Origin: an uncultured Solirubrobacterales bacterium
GTDB taxonomy: Bacteria; Actinomycetota; Thermoleophilia; Solirubrobacterales; Solirubrobacteraceae
Direction of reading: 5' to 3'
Length of the DNA: 15,909 bases
NCBI GenBank assembly: GCA_903959665.1
Contig: CAJBXY010000074.1
Span: 1-15,909 of the forward strand
The notes under the pieces are model-generated. The model made no database searches, was not told the origin of the DNA, and was given only the letters and a program-made list of their open reading frames with translations. The position numbers and the translations under genes were made by a program. This document shows, one piece after another, positions 1-6,167 of the stretch (position 1 is the stretch's first letter; every line of letters begins with the position of its first letter).

Positions 1-1
1 A

Positions 2-298
2 AAGCTCTTCGTTTGCGCTCCCCGCCGAGAGGATTACGGGATAGCCCAGCTCGAAGCGCTGGCCGACGGTTGCCAGCTGGTTACTACCGAGGCTGCGGGC
101 GGTTATGAGGCGCTGGCGCTAGCGCGCGAGCTTGACGCGCGGCTCGTCGGCGACGACCTGGCGGGCGCTATTCGCACCGCGCTCGATGATCCGCTACCCG
201 ATTACGCCGCCCGTGCCGTGGATCTTCTCGAGCCCTACAGCTTCGCCGCAGTGCAAGAAATCGTCAGCGACCGGCTGCTCGCGCGCCTGCTCGGCTGA
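2..298 (+). CDS. Glycosyltransferase, GT4-like, C-terminal part (partial)
   Basis: The open frame enters from the left edge and ends at TGA 296-298, giving 98 residues. The segment PREDYGIAQLEALADGCQLV followed by a TTEAAGG turn has the pattern of the nucleotide-sugar binding half of GT-B glycosyltransferases of group 1 (GT4): an acidic E in EDYGI, then xxLEALAxGxxxV. The rest is a helical tail typical of the end of these enzymes. It probably transfers a sugar from an activated donor to a lipid or glycan at the inner face of the membrane, but donor and acceptor cannot be read from this fragment. The polyprenyl-phosphate mannosyltransferase-like gene starts 27 nt downstream on the same strand, so the two may form a cell-envelope or lipoglycan unit. 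The frame is too short for the usual ORF cut-off and lacks its start. Confidence 0.75.
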   Translation, partial: KLFVCAPRREDYGIAQLEALADGCQLVTTEAAGGYEALALARELDARLVGDDLAGAIRTALDDPLPDYAARAVDLLEPYSFAAVQEIVSDRLLARLLG

Positions 299-325
299 GC
301 TCTTGATCTACCCTCGCTCTTGCCG

Positions 326-1051
326 ATGACCGAACTGCCCTGGCTGATCCTGCCTACCTATAACGAAGCCGAGAACATCGAAGCGATCGTGAACGCTTCG
401 GCGCAGACGCTCGCGGCCTGCTCGCCGGACGGTTTTCGAATCCTGATCGTCGACGACGGCTCGCCCGACGGCACCGGCCAGATCGGCGACCGGCTGGCAA
501 GTGAACGCAGCGAAGTCGAGGTTCTCCACCGCACCAGCCGCGAAGGGCTGGGGCCTGCCTACCTAGCCGGTTTTGATCACGCGCTCAGCAGCGGAGCTGG
601 CTACGTGATGGAGATGGACAGCGACTTCTCGCACTCCCCGGCCGACCTCGCGCGCCTGCTGAGCGCCGTTCGCGACGGCGGCGCCGATCTGGCGCTCGGG
701 TCGCGATACGTGCCAGGCGGTGGAATCGAGAACTGGAGTGCAAGCCGCCGCCTGATCAGCCGTGGTGGCTCGCTCTACGCGCGACTAATCCTCAGCCTGC
801 CAGTCAACGATCTGACCGGCGGCTTCAAGTGCTTCCGTGCCGATGTGCTGCGCGCGATCGACCTGCCCTCGGTGACGGCGCGCGGTTACGCCTTCCAGAT
901 CGAACTGACTTACCGCGCAATTAGCCGCGGCTTCAAGGTCGTCGAAGTTCCAATCGTCTTCCGCGACCGCGTCGCGGGAACGTCAAAGATGTCGTGGCAG
1001 ATCACCGCCGAAGCGGCCTGGCTGGTGCCAGCGATGCGGCTGCGCAGCTAA
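326..1051 (+). CDS. Polyprenyl-phosphate mannosyltransferase-like GT2 glycosyltransferase
   Basis: This 241-residue protein is a family 2 glycosyltransferase of the dolichol/polyprenyl-phosphate mannose synthase type. It would move a sugar, usually mannose from GDP-mannose, onto a polyprenyl phosphate carrier at the cytoplasmic face. Visible motifs are LPTYNEAENI (residues 9-18), VDDGSPDGT (42-50), the metal-binding DSD (98-100) followed by FSHSP, GSRYVPGGG, and a GGFKCFR/GYAFQIEL block typical of the family. The length matches the catalytic domain alone, with no C-terminal membrane segments. That resembles the mycobacterial Ppm1 catalytic domain rather than the DPMS forms with transmembrane helices. 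I chose ATG 326 over TTG 320 because the family motif begins directly after it; no clear Shine-Dalgarno is visible. The stop overlaps the stop of the opposing metallo-beta-lactamase gene by three bases. Confidence 0.88.
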   Translation: MTELPWLILPTYNEAENIEAIVNASAQTLAACSPDGFRILIVDDGSPDGTGQIGDRLASERSEVEVLHRTSREGLGPAYLAGFDHALSSGAGYVMEMDSDFSHSPADLARLLSAVRDGGADLALGSRYVPGGGIENWSASRRLISRGGSLYARLILSLPVNDLTGGFKCFRADVLRAIDLPSVTARGYAFQIELTYRAISRGFKVVEVPIVFRDRVAGTSKMSWQITAEAAWLVPAMRLRS

Positions 1052-1788
1052 GCAGCCGCTTCGACCTGCGAACCGGGCACGAGGTCGTCGCTGCCGTCGG
1101 GCCAGCGGACCCAAGCCTTGTGGCCGCCGTCGTAATCGTCGCCGAGCAGAATCAGCGTCGCCGGCTCGCCGATCGCGAGGCACTGCTCGCTGCCCTCTTC
1201 GTCGAGGCCGCGCCAAATCCGGATGAAGCCGTTGCCTTCCCACTCCTCGCCGATCGTCGTCGCGCCGGAATGGCCGGGGTTGACGACCGTCTCCGCAGGC
1301 AGCGTCATCAGCGTCTCCATGATTGAGCTGTGGAGGTCGGCGTAGCTGGTCGAACCGGGGGCACGAACGCCACCAACGGAACCCTTGAAGAGCGTGTCAC
1401 CGGTGAAGAGCTGGTCCTCCACCAGCAACGAGCACATCCCTGCCGTGTGGCCTGGCGTGTGCAGCACGGTGATCTCGATCGGGCCAACGCTGAGCGGCTC
1501 GCCGGGGATTAGGTCGCCGGTCGCGGCAGGCACCTCAGCGCGCTCCGCCGGGTGGATCAGAACCTCGATCCCCGGATAGGCCTCGAGCAGCGCCTCGAGG
1601 TCGCAGACGTGGTCGTAATGGTGGTGAGTCAGCAGCACGTGGGTCGGCGTCATCGCGTGGCGCTCCGCGGCTTCGATCAGTGGCGCAACCGGGCCGCCGG
1701 CGTCGACGAAGAAGGCCGCGCCGCCGGGCTCACCGACGAGATAGGTGTTGGTCAGGAAGTCGGGTAGCTCTGAGGATTCAATGATCAT
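1048..1788 (-). CDS. Metallo-beta-lactamase fold hydrolase, glyoxalase II-like
   Basis: This 246-residue protein has the full metal-ligand set of the glyoxalase II/MBL superfamily: THHHYDH (54-60, giving H55, H57, D59, H60), H114 in TPGHTAG, D131 in FTGDTLF and H173 in NPGHSG. GDTLFKGSVGG is typical of hydroxyacylglutathione hydrolase-like enzymes, which hydrolyse thioesters. Actinobacteria generally use mycothiol, so the natural thiol may not be glutathione. After the usual end of the fold (about residue 200) there is an extra tail of about 45 residues, including GDDYDGGHKAWVRWPDG, that resembles a small beta-strand domain. The start codon (ATG, 1788-1786) lies back-to-back with the glyoxalase I-like gene, so the two may act in one detoxification pathway. 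The stop interlocks with the GT2 stop in the sequence CTAA. Confidence 0.88.
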   Translation of the reverse strand: MIIESSELPDFLTNTYLVGEPGGAAFFVDAGGPVAPLIEAAERHAMTPTHVLLTHHHYDHVCDLEALLEAYPGIEVLIHPAERAEVPAATGDLIPGEPLSVGPIEITVLHTPGHTAGMCSLLVEDQLFTGDTLFKGSVGGVRAPGSTSYADLHSSIMETLMTLPAETVVNPGHSGATTIGEEWEGNGFIRIWRGLDEEGSEQCLAIGEPATLILLGDDYDGGHKAWVRWPDGSDDLVPGSQVEAAA

Positions 1789-1810
1789 GCGCGCAGGCTA
1801 CGCTACGCAG

Positions 1811-2194
1811 ATGGCGACGTGGCTGCACACCTGTTATCGGATCGGCGAGATCGACAGGTCGGTCGCCTTCTACAACGCGCTTGGTTTCGAAGAGGTTGGG
1901 CGCATGCCGATCGGCGACGAGGCGATCAACGTCTTCATGAACATCCCCGGCGACGGCGAGATGCCGCGGCTCGAGCTGACCTACAACTTCGGCGTTGACT
2001 CGTACGAGCTTGGAACCGGTTACAACCACATCGCGATTGCGGCAGGGAACCTCGACGAAACCCTGGCGCTCCTCGCCGATCAGGGAATCGAGCCGGAGCG
2101 GCCGCCCTACTCGGTCCGTGAGGGCGGCTCGCGGCTCTGTTTCGTGCGCGACCCGGACGGTTACCGGATTGAGCTGATTGAGCGTGACGACTGA
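1811..2194 (+). CDS. gloA: Lactoylglutathione lyase-like protein (glyoxalase I, VOC fold)
   Basis: This 127-residue protein has the VOC fold of glyoxalase I, with all four expected metal ligands at family spacing: H6 (WLHTCYRIG), E55 (RLELTYN), H73 (GYNHIAI) and E121 (YRIELIE). These correspond to His5/Glu56/His74/Glu122 of the E. coli Ni-dependent enzyme. It would isomerise the hemithioacetal of methylglyoxal and a low-molecular-weight thiol; the thiol is not identified by sequence. I chose ATG 1811 because MATWLHTCYRIG aligns with family N-termini. An ATG at 1781 in the same frame has a better Shine-Dalgarno (GAGG at 1772-1775) and would add 10 residues, overlapping the divergent MBL gene start. 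Only 22 nt separate the two ATGs at 1788 and 1811. The 3' end overlaps the Ppx/GppA gene, so the two are probably co-translated. Confidence 0.88.
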   Translation: MATWLHTCYRIGEIDRSVAFYNALGFEEVGRMPIGDEAINVFMNIPGDGEMPRLELTYNFGVDSYELGTGYNHIAIAAGNLDETLALLADQGIEPERPPYSVREGGSRLCFVRDPDGYRIELIERDD

Positions 2195-3785
2195 GGGCGA
2201 CTCACGGCTGGCGGTGATCGATCTTGGATCGAACTCCTTCCGTCTTGTCGTCTTTGAAGCCCACTCCGGGGCGGCCTCGCGCGAGCGGCGGCTCAGCTCC
2301 TTCTGGCGCGCCGATGATCCTGAGCCGCCGCTCGGCGCTTGGTGGAAGCGAACCGATGAGATTTACGAACCGGTGCGGATTCTCGCCGGTGGCGGCAAGA
2401 GCGGCGAGCTAACCGCAGAAGGGCTCGACCGCGCGCTCGCAACGATCGACGTCTTCGCGCAATTCTGCAGCGCATCGGGGCTGCCCGCGGAGGAGATCGA
2501 AGCGGTCGCGACGAGCGCAATCCGTGACGCGCCGAACGCCGAAGCGGTGCTCGAGAGCGCGCGCGACGAGCTCGGGCTGACGATCCGCGTCCTCTCACCG
2601 GCGGAGGAGGCCCGCTACGGCTACCTCGCAGCGATCAACTCGACCGACCTGCAGAGCGGCACCGTGCTCGACCTCGGTGGCGGATCGCTGCAGCTGGTCG
2701 AAGTTGAGGCGCGCGCCGCGACGACGCTCGAATCCTGGCCGCTCGGCGCGGTGCGGATGACGGAGCGCTTCCTCCCCAGCGACGAGCCGGCCGGGGCGAA
2801 AGCGATCGCCAAGCTGCGCGGCCACGTCGCAGGCGAGCTTGAGGCTGCCGGCTGGCTGGCACAGAGCGGGCCGCGCATTGTTGGCATTGGCGGGACGGTC
2901 CGCAACCTCGCCGCGGCAATTCAGCGCGCTGAAGGAATCGCCGAGTTCGGCGTTCAGGGCTTCAAGATCAAGCGCGGCCAGCTCGACCAGCTGATCGAGC
3001 GGCTTGCTGAGATGGATCCGGCCGACCGCGGCTACGTCGCCGGCGTAAAGCCGGCTCGCGGCGACATCATTCTCGCCGGCGCAATTGTGATCGCCGAGGT
3101 GCTCGACGCCGGCGGCTTCAAAGCGATCGAAGTGACCGAAGCGGGGCTGCGCGAAGGGATCTTCTTCGAGCGGCTGCTGGCCGAGCGCGAAGCGCCGCTG
3201 TTCGACGACGTCCGCCGTGCCAGCGTGCTCAACCTTGCCGCCCAGTACGACCCCAACGCCGCGCACACACGCCACGTGGCGACGCTGGCCTTAGGCCTCT
3301 TCGATCAGTTGGCCGCGGCCGGACTGCACGGCGGTGACGACGATGAGCGCGAGCTTCTGACCGCGGCCTGCCTGCTACATGACATCGGCGTTGCCGTCGA
3401 CTACGACGACCACCACAAACACTCGCGCTACCTAGTGCTCAACGCCGGGCTGCCTGGCTTTACGCCTCGCGAAGTCGCGCTGATCGGCCAGATCATCCGC
3501 TACCACCGCAAAGGGATGCCGAGCCTCGGGCCGTTCGCCGGGCTAATGAAGGAGGGCGACGCAGAGCTGCTCGACCGCTGCGCCGTGCTGCTGCGCCTGG
3601 CTGAAGACCTTGAGCGCAGCCGCGACCAGCTGGTGAAGGAGGTCGACGCCTCGGTCAACGGCAAGATCGTGACACTCGAACTGGTCGCCGATGGTTCCGC
3701 GGAGGTTCCGCGCTGGGCTGTCTCGCGTGAAGGCGAACTCTTTGAACGCGCCTTTAAGCGGCGGCTTGAGCTGACGCCTTTGTAG
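2184..3785 (+). CDS. Ppx/GppA phosphatase (exopolyphosphatase / pppGpp phosphohydrolase), long form
   Basis: A protein of about 533 residues combining an ASKHA-fold Ppx/GppA domain (first ~310 residues) with a C-terminal HD-type domain. The ATPase-like phosphate loops are DLGSNSFRL (residues 13-21 from GTG 2184) and VLDLGGGSLQLV (from residue 161), followed by GIGGTVRN. The HD part contains HTRHVATLALGLFDQL, then LLHDIG (H399, D400) and HKHSRYLVLN. Such enzymes release phosphate from polyphosphate or the 5'-phosphate of pppGpp; sequence alone does not tell which. The length is that of E. coli-type Ppx (about 510), not the short actinobacterial forms of about 310-330 residues. The start is GTG 2184 or TTG 2178. 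Either overlaps the end of the glyoxalase gene, and neither has a strong ribosome binding site, which favours translational coupling. Confidence 0.88.
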   Translation: MTTEGDSRLAVIDLGSNSFRLVVFEAHSGAASRERRLSSFWRADDPEPPLGAWWKRTDEIYEPVRILAGGGKSGELTAEGLDRALATIDVFAQFCSASGLPAEEIEAVATSAIRDAPNAEAVLESARDELGLTIRVLSPAEEARYGYLAAINSTDLQSGTVLDLGGGSLQLVEVEARAATTLESWPLGAVRMTERFLPSDEPAGAKAIAKLRGHVAGELEAAGWLAQSGPRIVGIGGTVRNLAAAIQRAEGIAEFGVQGFKIKRGQLDQLIERLAEMDPADRGYVAGVKPARGDIILAGAIVIAEVLDAGGFKAIEVTEAGLREGIFFERLLAEREAPLFDDVRRASVLNLAAQYDPNAAHTRHVATLALGLFDQLAAAGLHGGDDDERELLTAACLLHDIGVAVDYDDHHKHSRYLVLNAGLPGFTPREVALIGQIIRYHRKGMPSLGPFAGLMKEGDAELLDRCAVLLRLAEDLERSRDQLVKEVDASVNGKIVTLELVADGSAEVPRWAVSREGELFERAFKRRLELTPL

Positions 3786-3823
3786 TCCTCCGCTGCGCTC
3801 TGTAGGCTTCGTTTTAAAGCAAC

Positions 3824-3830
3824 AGGGGGA
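3824..3830 (+). promoter_or_regulatory. Strong ribosome binding site of the DUF805 gene
   Basis: AGGGGGA lies 8 nt before ATG 3839. It is one of only two convincing Shine-Dalgarno sequences in the window; most other genes here start by overlap or without a visible site. Confidence 0.75.
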
Positions 3831-3838
3831 GCAAGAAA

Positions 3839-4216
3839 ATGGGATTCGGCGAAGCAGTATCGGTCTGTTTTAAGAAATCTTTCGTTTGGGAAGGGCGTGC
3901 GTCGCGGGCTGAGTTCTGGTGGTTTGAGCTGGCCCAACTGCTGATCATTATCGTTGCCTTGATCATCGATCAGATCATCGGGACTGGCGTCCTCTACATC
4001 ATCGCTGCGATCGTGTTTATTCTGCCTTCGATCGCCGTGCTAATCAGGCGCCTGCACGACACCGACAGGACCGGCTGGTGGTACTGGATTCAGCTGCTGC
4101 CACTGATCGGACTGATCGTGATCCTCGTCTTCACGCTGACGGGCGGCGATGAAGGTGACAACAAGTACGGCCCGAACCCATACGGTTCGGTTGCTCCACC
4201 ACCGCCTGCCGTCTAG
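3839..4216 (+). CDS. DUF805 family membrane protein
   Basis: This 125-residue protein fits DUF805. It begins with a soluble segment carrying the family's RASRAEFWWFELAQ motif (aromatic-rich, just before the first helix). Three or four hydrophobic segments follow (LLIIIVALIIDQIIG, VLYIIAAIVFILPSIAVLI, LLPLIGLIVILVFTL), then RRLHDTDRTGWWYW between helices and the closing NKYGPNPYG motif. The tail is proline-rich (VAPPPPAV). DUF805 proteins have no agreed function; I infer only an inner-membrane location. The start is well supported by a strong Shine-Dalgarno 8 nt upstream. The 53-nt gap after the Ppx gene and this strong site suggest independent translation, possibly its own promoter. Confidence 0.9.
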   Translation: MGFGEAVSVCFKKSFVWEGRASRAEFWWFELAQLLIIIVALIIDQIIGTGVLYIIAAIVFILPSIAVLIRRLHDTDRTGWWYWIQLLPLIGLIVILVFTLTGGDEGDNKYGPNPYGSVAPPPPAV

Positions 4217-4249
4217 CAGCGCTACGACGCGAGAGACCTGTCGCTGGCC

Positions 4250-4588
4250 CTAAGCCTGCGGCAGGTCGCGCTCGTCAAAGTCCGGCATGTCGTCTTCGCC
4301 GGGACCTACCGGGACAACTACCGGCACTTCTACCGGCTGCTCGCGCGCGACTGCGTCGGCAACTTCGTCTTCGATCCCGAAGGCCGAGCCGTCGCACTGA
4401 ATCCGCACCCGCTTGGTCGGTACGCGGTCGTCGGAGATGACAGGCAGCCCCCAAAGCTCGTCCCAGCCGATCAGCTGGTGGTCGACCGGGTTGAGCAGAA
4501 TCGCATTGCCAGGAACCGGGCAGCTGGCGTTGTGCTGATCGAGCGCCTCGCGGATCGCGGCGAGATTCTTGCCTTCAAACTTGCTCAC
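4250..4588 (-). CDS. Small hypothetical protein coupled to the MFS exporter gene
   Basis: This is a 112-residue acidic protein that I do not recognise. It has a helical N-terminus (NLAAIREALDQHNASCPVPG), a central block with beta-strand character and several tryptophans and prolines (LLNPVDHQLIGWDELWGLPV, ISDDRVPTKRVRIQCDG), and a low-complexity acidic tail rich in V, P, E and D. There is no signal peptide or membrane segment. The two cysteines (in ASCPVPG and IQCDG) form no known metal motif. Its GTG start (4588-4586) overlaps the TGA of the upstream MFS gene as GTGA, so translation is probably coupled to the exporter. The overlap and the codon pattern support a real gene. A role tied to efflux is only an inference from position. 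Confidence 0.7.
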   Translation of the reverse strand: MSKFEGKNLAAIREALDQHNASCPVPGNAILLNPVDHQLIGWDELWGLPVISDDRVPTKRVRIQCDGSAFGIEDEVADAVAREQPVEVPVVVPVGPGEDDMPDFDERDLPQA

Positions 4589-6033
4589 AGAGCTGAGGGT
4601 ACCGAGGCGTCGCTGGCCGCTGCGTCGGTTCTAGGCGCGCCGGTGGTGCCTGGCGCACCTTGCCGCGGGATCAGCAGCGCAATCAAGGCGCCGATCAGTA
4701 GAACCGCCGCGCCGACCGGCAGCGCCGCGCGGACGCCGTCGACGAAATCCTGCGGTGAGGCGTAGCCACCGGCGGCCGCGAAGACGGAGGCCAGCACCGC
4801 GACCCCAGCGACGCCGCCGAGCTCGCGGATAGCGTTGGTCGCGCCAGAGGCCTTGCCGGCTTCGATCGGGCGGACCGAGGAGAGGACGGCGTTGGCCGAC
4901 GGCGCGAAAACCAGCGCCATCCCGGCGCCACCGGCGATGAAGGCGGGGACGAACTCAATGTAAGCGGTGTCGACCTCGGAGATCTCAGCGATCCAAGCTA
5001 TAGCGAAGGCCTGCAAGGCTAGGCCGGCAACCATCAGCGGCCGCGCGCCGATTCGGTCGGAGAGCAGGCCGGCGATCGGCGCGACGAAGATCGGCATCGC
5101 CGTCCAGGGCAAGATTCTCACCCCCGCCTCGAGCGGCGTCATCCCCTGCACCGTGATGAAGAACTGGGAGAGGAAGAAGATCGAGCCGAAGATGCCGAAG
5201 AACATCACGAACGAAACGGCGTTGGTCGCTGAGAACGAGCGGCTGCGGAAGAACCGCAGCGGCAACATCGGCTCCTTCGTGCGACTCTCGTGCAGCAGAA
5301 AGAAGAAGAGCATCACAAGGCCAAAGGCGATCGAGATCAAGACCGTCGAGTTGCTCCAACCAAGCGCACTGGAACGCACGACACCGAAGGTCAATGGGAA
5401 GAGCGCGACGACGGCGAGAACCAGCCCGCGCGGATCAAGGCCGCGGTCGGGGCCAAAGCTCTCGATCAGCTTCCAGGCAGCCAGCGGAGCGATCACAAGC
5501 CCGATCGGCACGTTGACCCAGAAGATCCACTGCCAGGAGATTCCTTCCGTGATCGCGCCACCGACCACCGGGCCCATCGCAACGCCGAGGCCCGAGACGC
5601 CTGACCAAGCACCGATCGCGAGTCCGCGCTTGCCCTCCGGCACAGCCTCCGAGAGCAGCGTCAGCGAGAGCGGCGTGACGAGCGCAGCGCCAAGCCCTTG
5701 AATCGCGCGCGCGGTAACGAGCGTGTCGGCGTCGGGAGCGAGCGCCGCCGCCGCCGATGCAAGCGAGAAAATCATCACGCCGAGCGCAAACATCTTGCGC
5801 CGCCCGAAGCGATCGCCCAGCGCGGCGCCGGTCAGCAGGAAGACGGCGAAGCTGAGCGTGTAGGCGTTGACCATCCACTCCAGCGATTCGAGCGGCGCGT
5901 TGAGATCAACGCGGATCACCGGCAGCGCGGTCGAAACGACGAGGTTGTCGAGCGTGACCATGAAGAGCCCGATCGAAACGATCACGAAGGTGATCACGGG
6001 TCGCGTCGAGGGCTTTAGCGCTGAGTTGGTCAT
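4585..6033 (-). CDS. MFS multidrug exporter, DHA2 (EmrB/QacA, 14-helix) family
   Basis: A 482-residue, strongly hydrophobic protein of the drug:proton antiporter-2 family, with about 14 membrane segments by eye. Family signatures are LDNLVVSTALPVI in helix 1, motif A as GDRFGRRK in the first cytoplasmic loop, the antiporter motif C region (GVSGLGVAMGPVVGG) in helix 5, and WQWIFWVNVPIG, which is very common in DHA2 proteins. It should export a toxic compound or metabolite in exchange for protons; the substrate is unknown. The open frame extends about 155 codons upstream, but that part runs antisense through the phosphoesterase gene and has no membrane-protein character. I therefore place the start at ATG 6033 (MTNSALKPSTRPV). 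It is translationally coupled to the downstream small protein. No regulator gene lies adjacent. Confidence 0.92.
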   Translation of the reverse strand: MTNSALKPSTRPVITFVIVSIGLFMVTLDNLVVSTALPVIRVDLNAPLESLEWMVNAYTLSFAVFLLTGAALGDRFGRRKMFALGVMIFSLASAAAALAPDADTLVTARAIQGLGAALVTPLSLTLLSEAVPEGKRGLAIGAWSGVSGLGVAMGPVVGGAITEGISWQWIFWVNVPIGLVIAPLAAWKLIESFGPDRGLDPRGLVLAVVALFPLTFGVVRSSALGWSNSTVLISIAFGLVMLFFFLLHESRTKEPMLPLRFFRSRSFSATNAVSFVMFFGIFGSIFFLSQFFITVQGMTPLEAGVRILPWTAMPIFVAPIAGLLSDRIGARPLMVAGLALQAFAIAWIAEISEVDTAYIEFVPAFIAGGAGMALVFAPSANAVLSSVRPIEAGKASGATNAIRELGGVAGVAVLASVFAAAGGYASPQDFVDGVRAALPVGAAVLLIGALIALLIPRQGAPGTTGAPRTDAAASDASVPSAL

Positions 6034-6060
6034 TTCGATTGGAGATTGCTGCGCGTTAGT

Positions 6061-6080
6061 CAAGCAGCACGCCGGGATTG
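6061..6080. repeat. Direct repeat, copy 1, upstream of the phosphoesterase gene
   Basis: This 20-nt stretch matches 7844-7863 at 19 of 20 positions, with the first 16 identical (CAAGCAGCACGCCGGG), in the same orientation. Read on the minus strand it encodes NPGVLLD followed by TAA (6058-6056). That resembles the NPGVLLG-stop ending of the FAD-oxidase gene at 7839. Weaker, gapped similarity (CCGCC, TCGAT) continues to about 6109. It looks like a leftover 3' tail of an oxidase gene or a recombination scar. Confidence 0.55.
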
Positions 6081-6157
6081 ATCCAAACCGCCCTGCCGCA
6101 GGTCGATTCAACGAGATAGAGTGAATTGAAAGCAACTGTCCGTCGCTTTCCTCAGCT

Positions 6158-6162
6158 AGGAG
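6158..6162 (+). promoter_or_regulatory. Ribosome binding site deciding the phosphoesterase start
   Basis: AGGAG sits 5 nt before ATG 6168. It favours this start over an in-frame TTG at 6126 that would add 14 residues with no ribosome binding site. Confidence 0.7.
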
Positions 6163-6167
6163 TAACA

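Larger units (their letters stand above)
6034..6167. other. 134-nt divergent intergenic region (MFS exporter / phosphoesterase)
   Basis: This is the largest gene-free stretch in the window. It must hold the promoters of both the MFS gene (-) and the phosphoesterase gene (+). It contains one copy of the 20-nt direct repeat described separately, and the ribosome binding site of the + strand gene. A weak inverted pair TTCAA/TTGAA lies at about 6107-6130. I see no confident -35/-10 pair on either strand. Confidence 0.5.

Noticed and set aside
2595..3275. Long open frame of 226 codons on the minus strand inside the Ppx/GppA gene
   Set aside because: It runs antisense to a well-supported gene, has no family motif, and is the kind of shadow frame common in high-GC coding DNA.
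4253..4265. CCTGC-G-GCAGG palindrome near the convergent junction after the DUF805 gene
   Set aside because: It lies within the last codons of the small hypothetical gene, has a one-base loop and no T tract, so it is not a credible terminator.
4967..5701. Open frame of 244 codons on the plus strand inside the MFS gene
   Set aside because: It is antisense to the exporter. Its Ser/Thr/Pro/Lys-rich translation is the mirror of membrane-protein codons and shows no domain.
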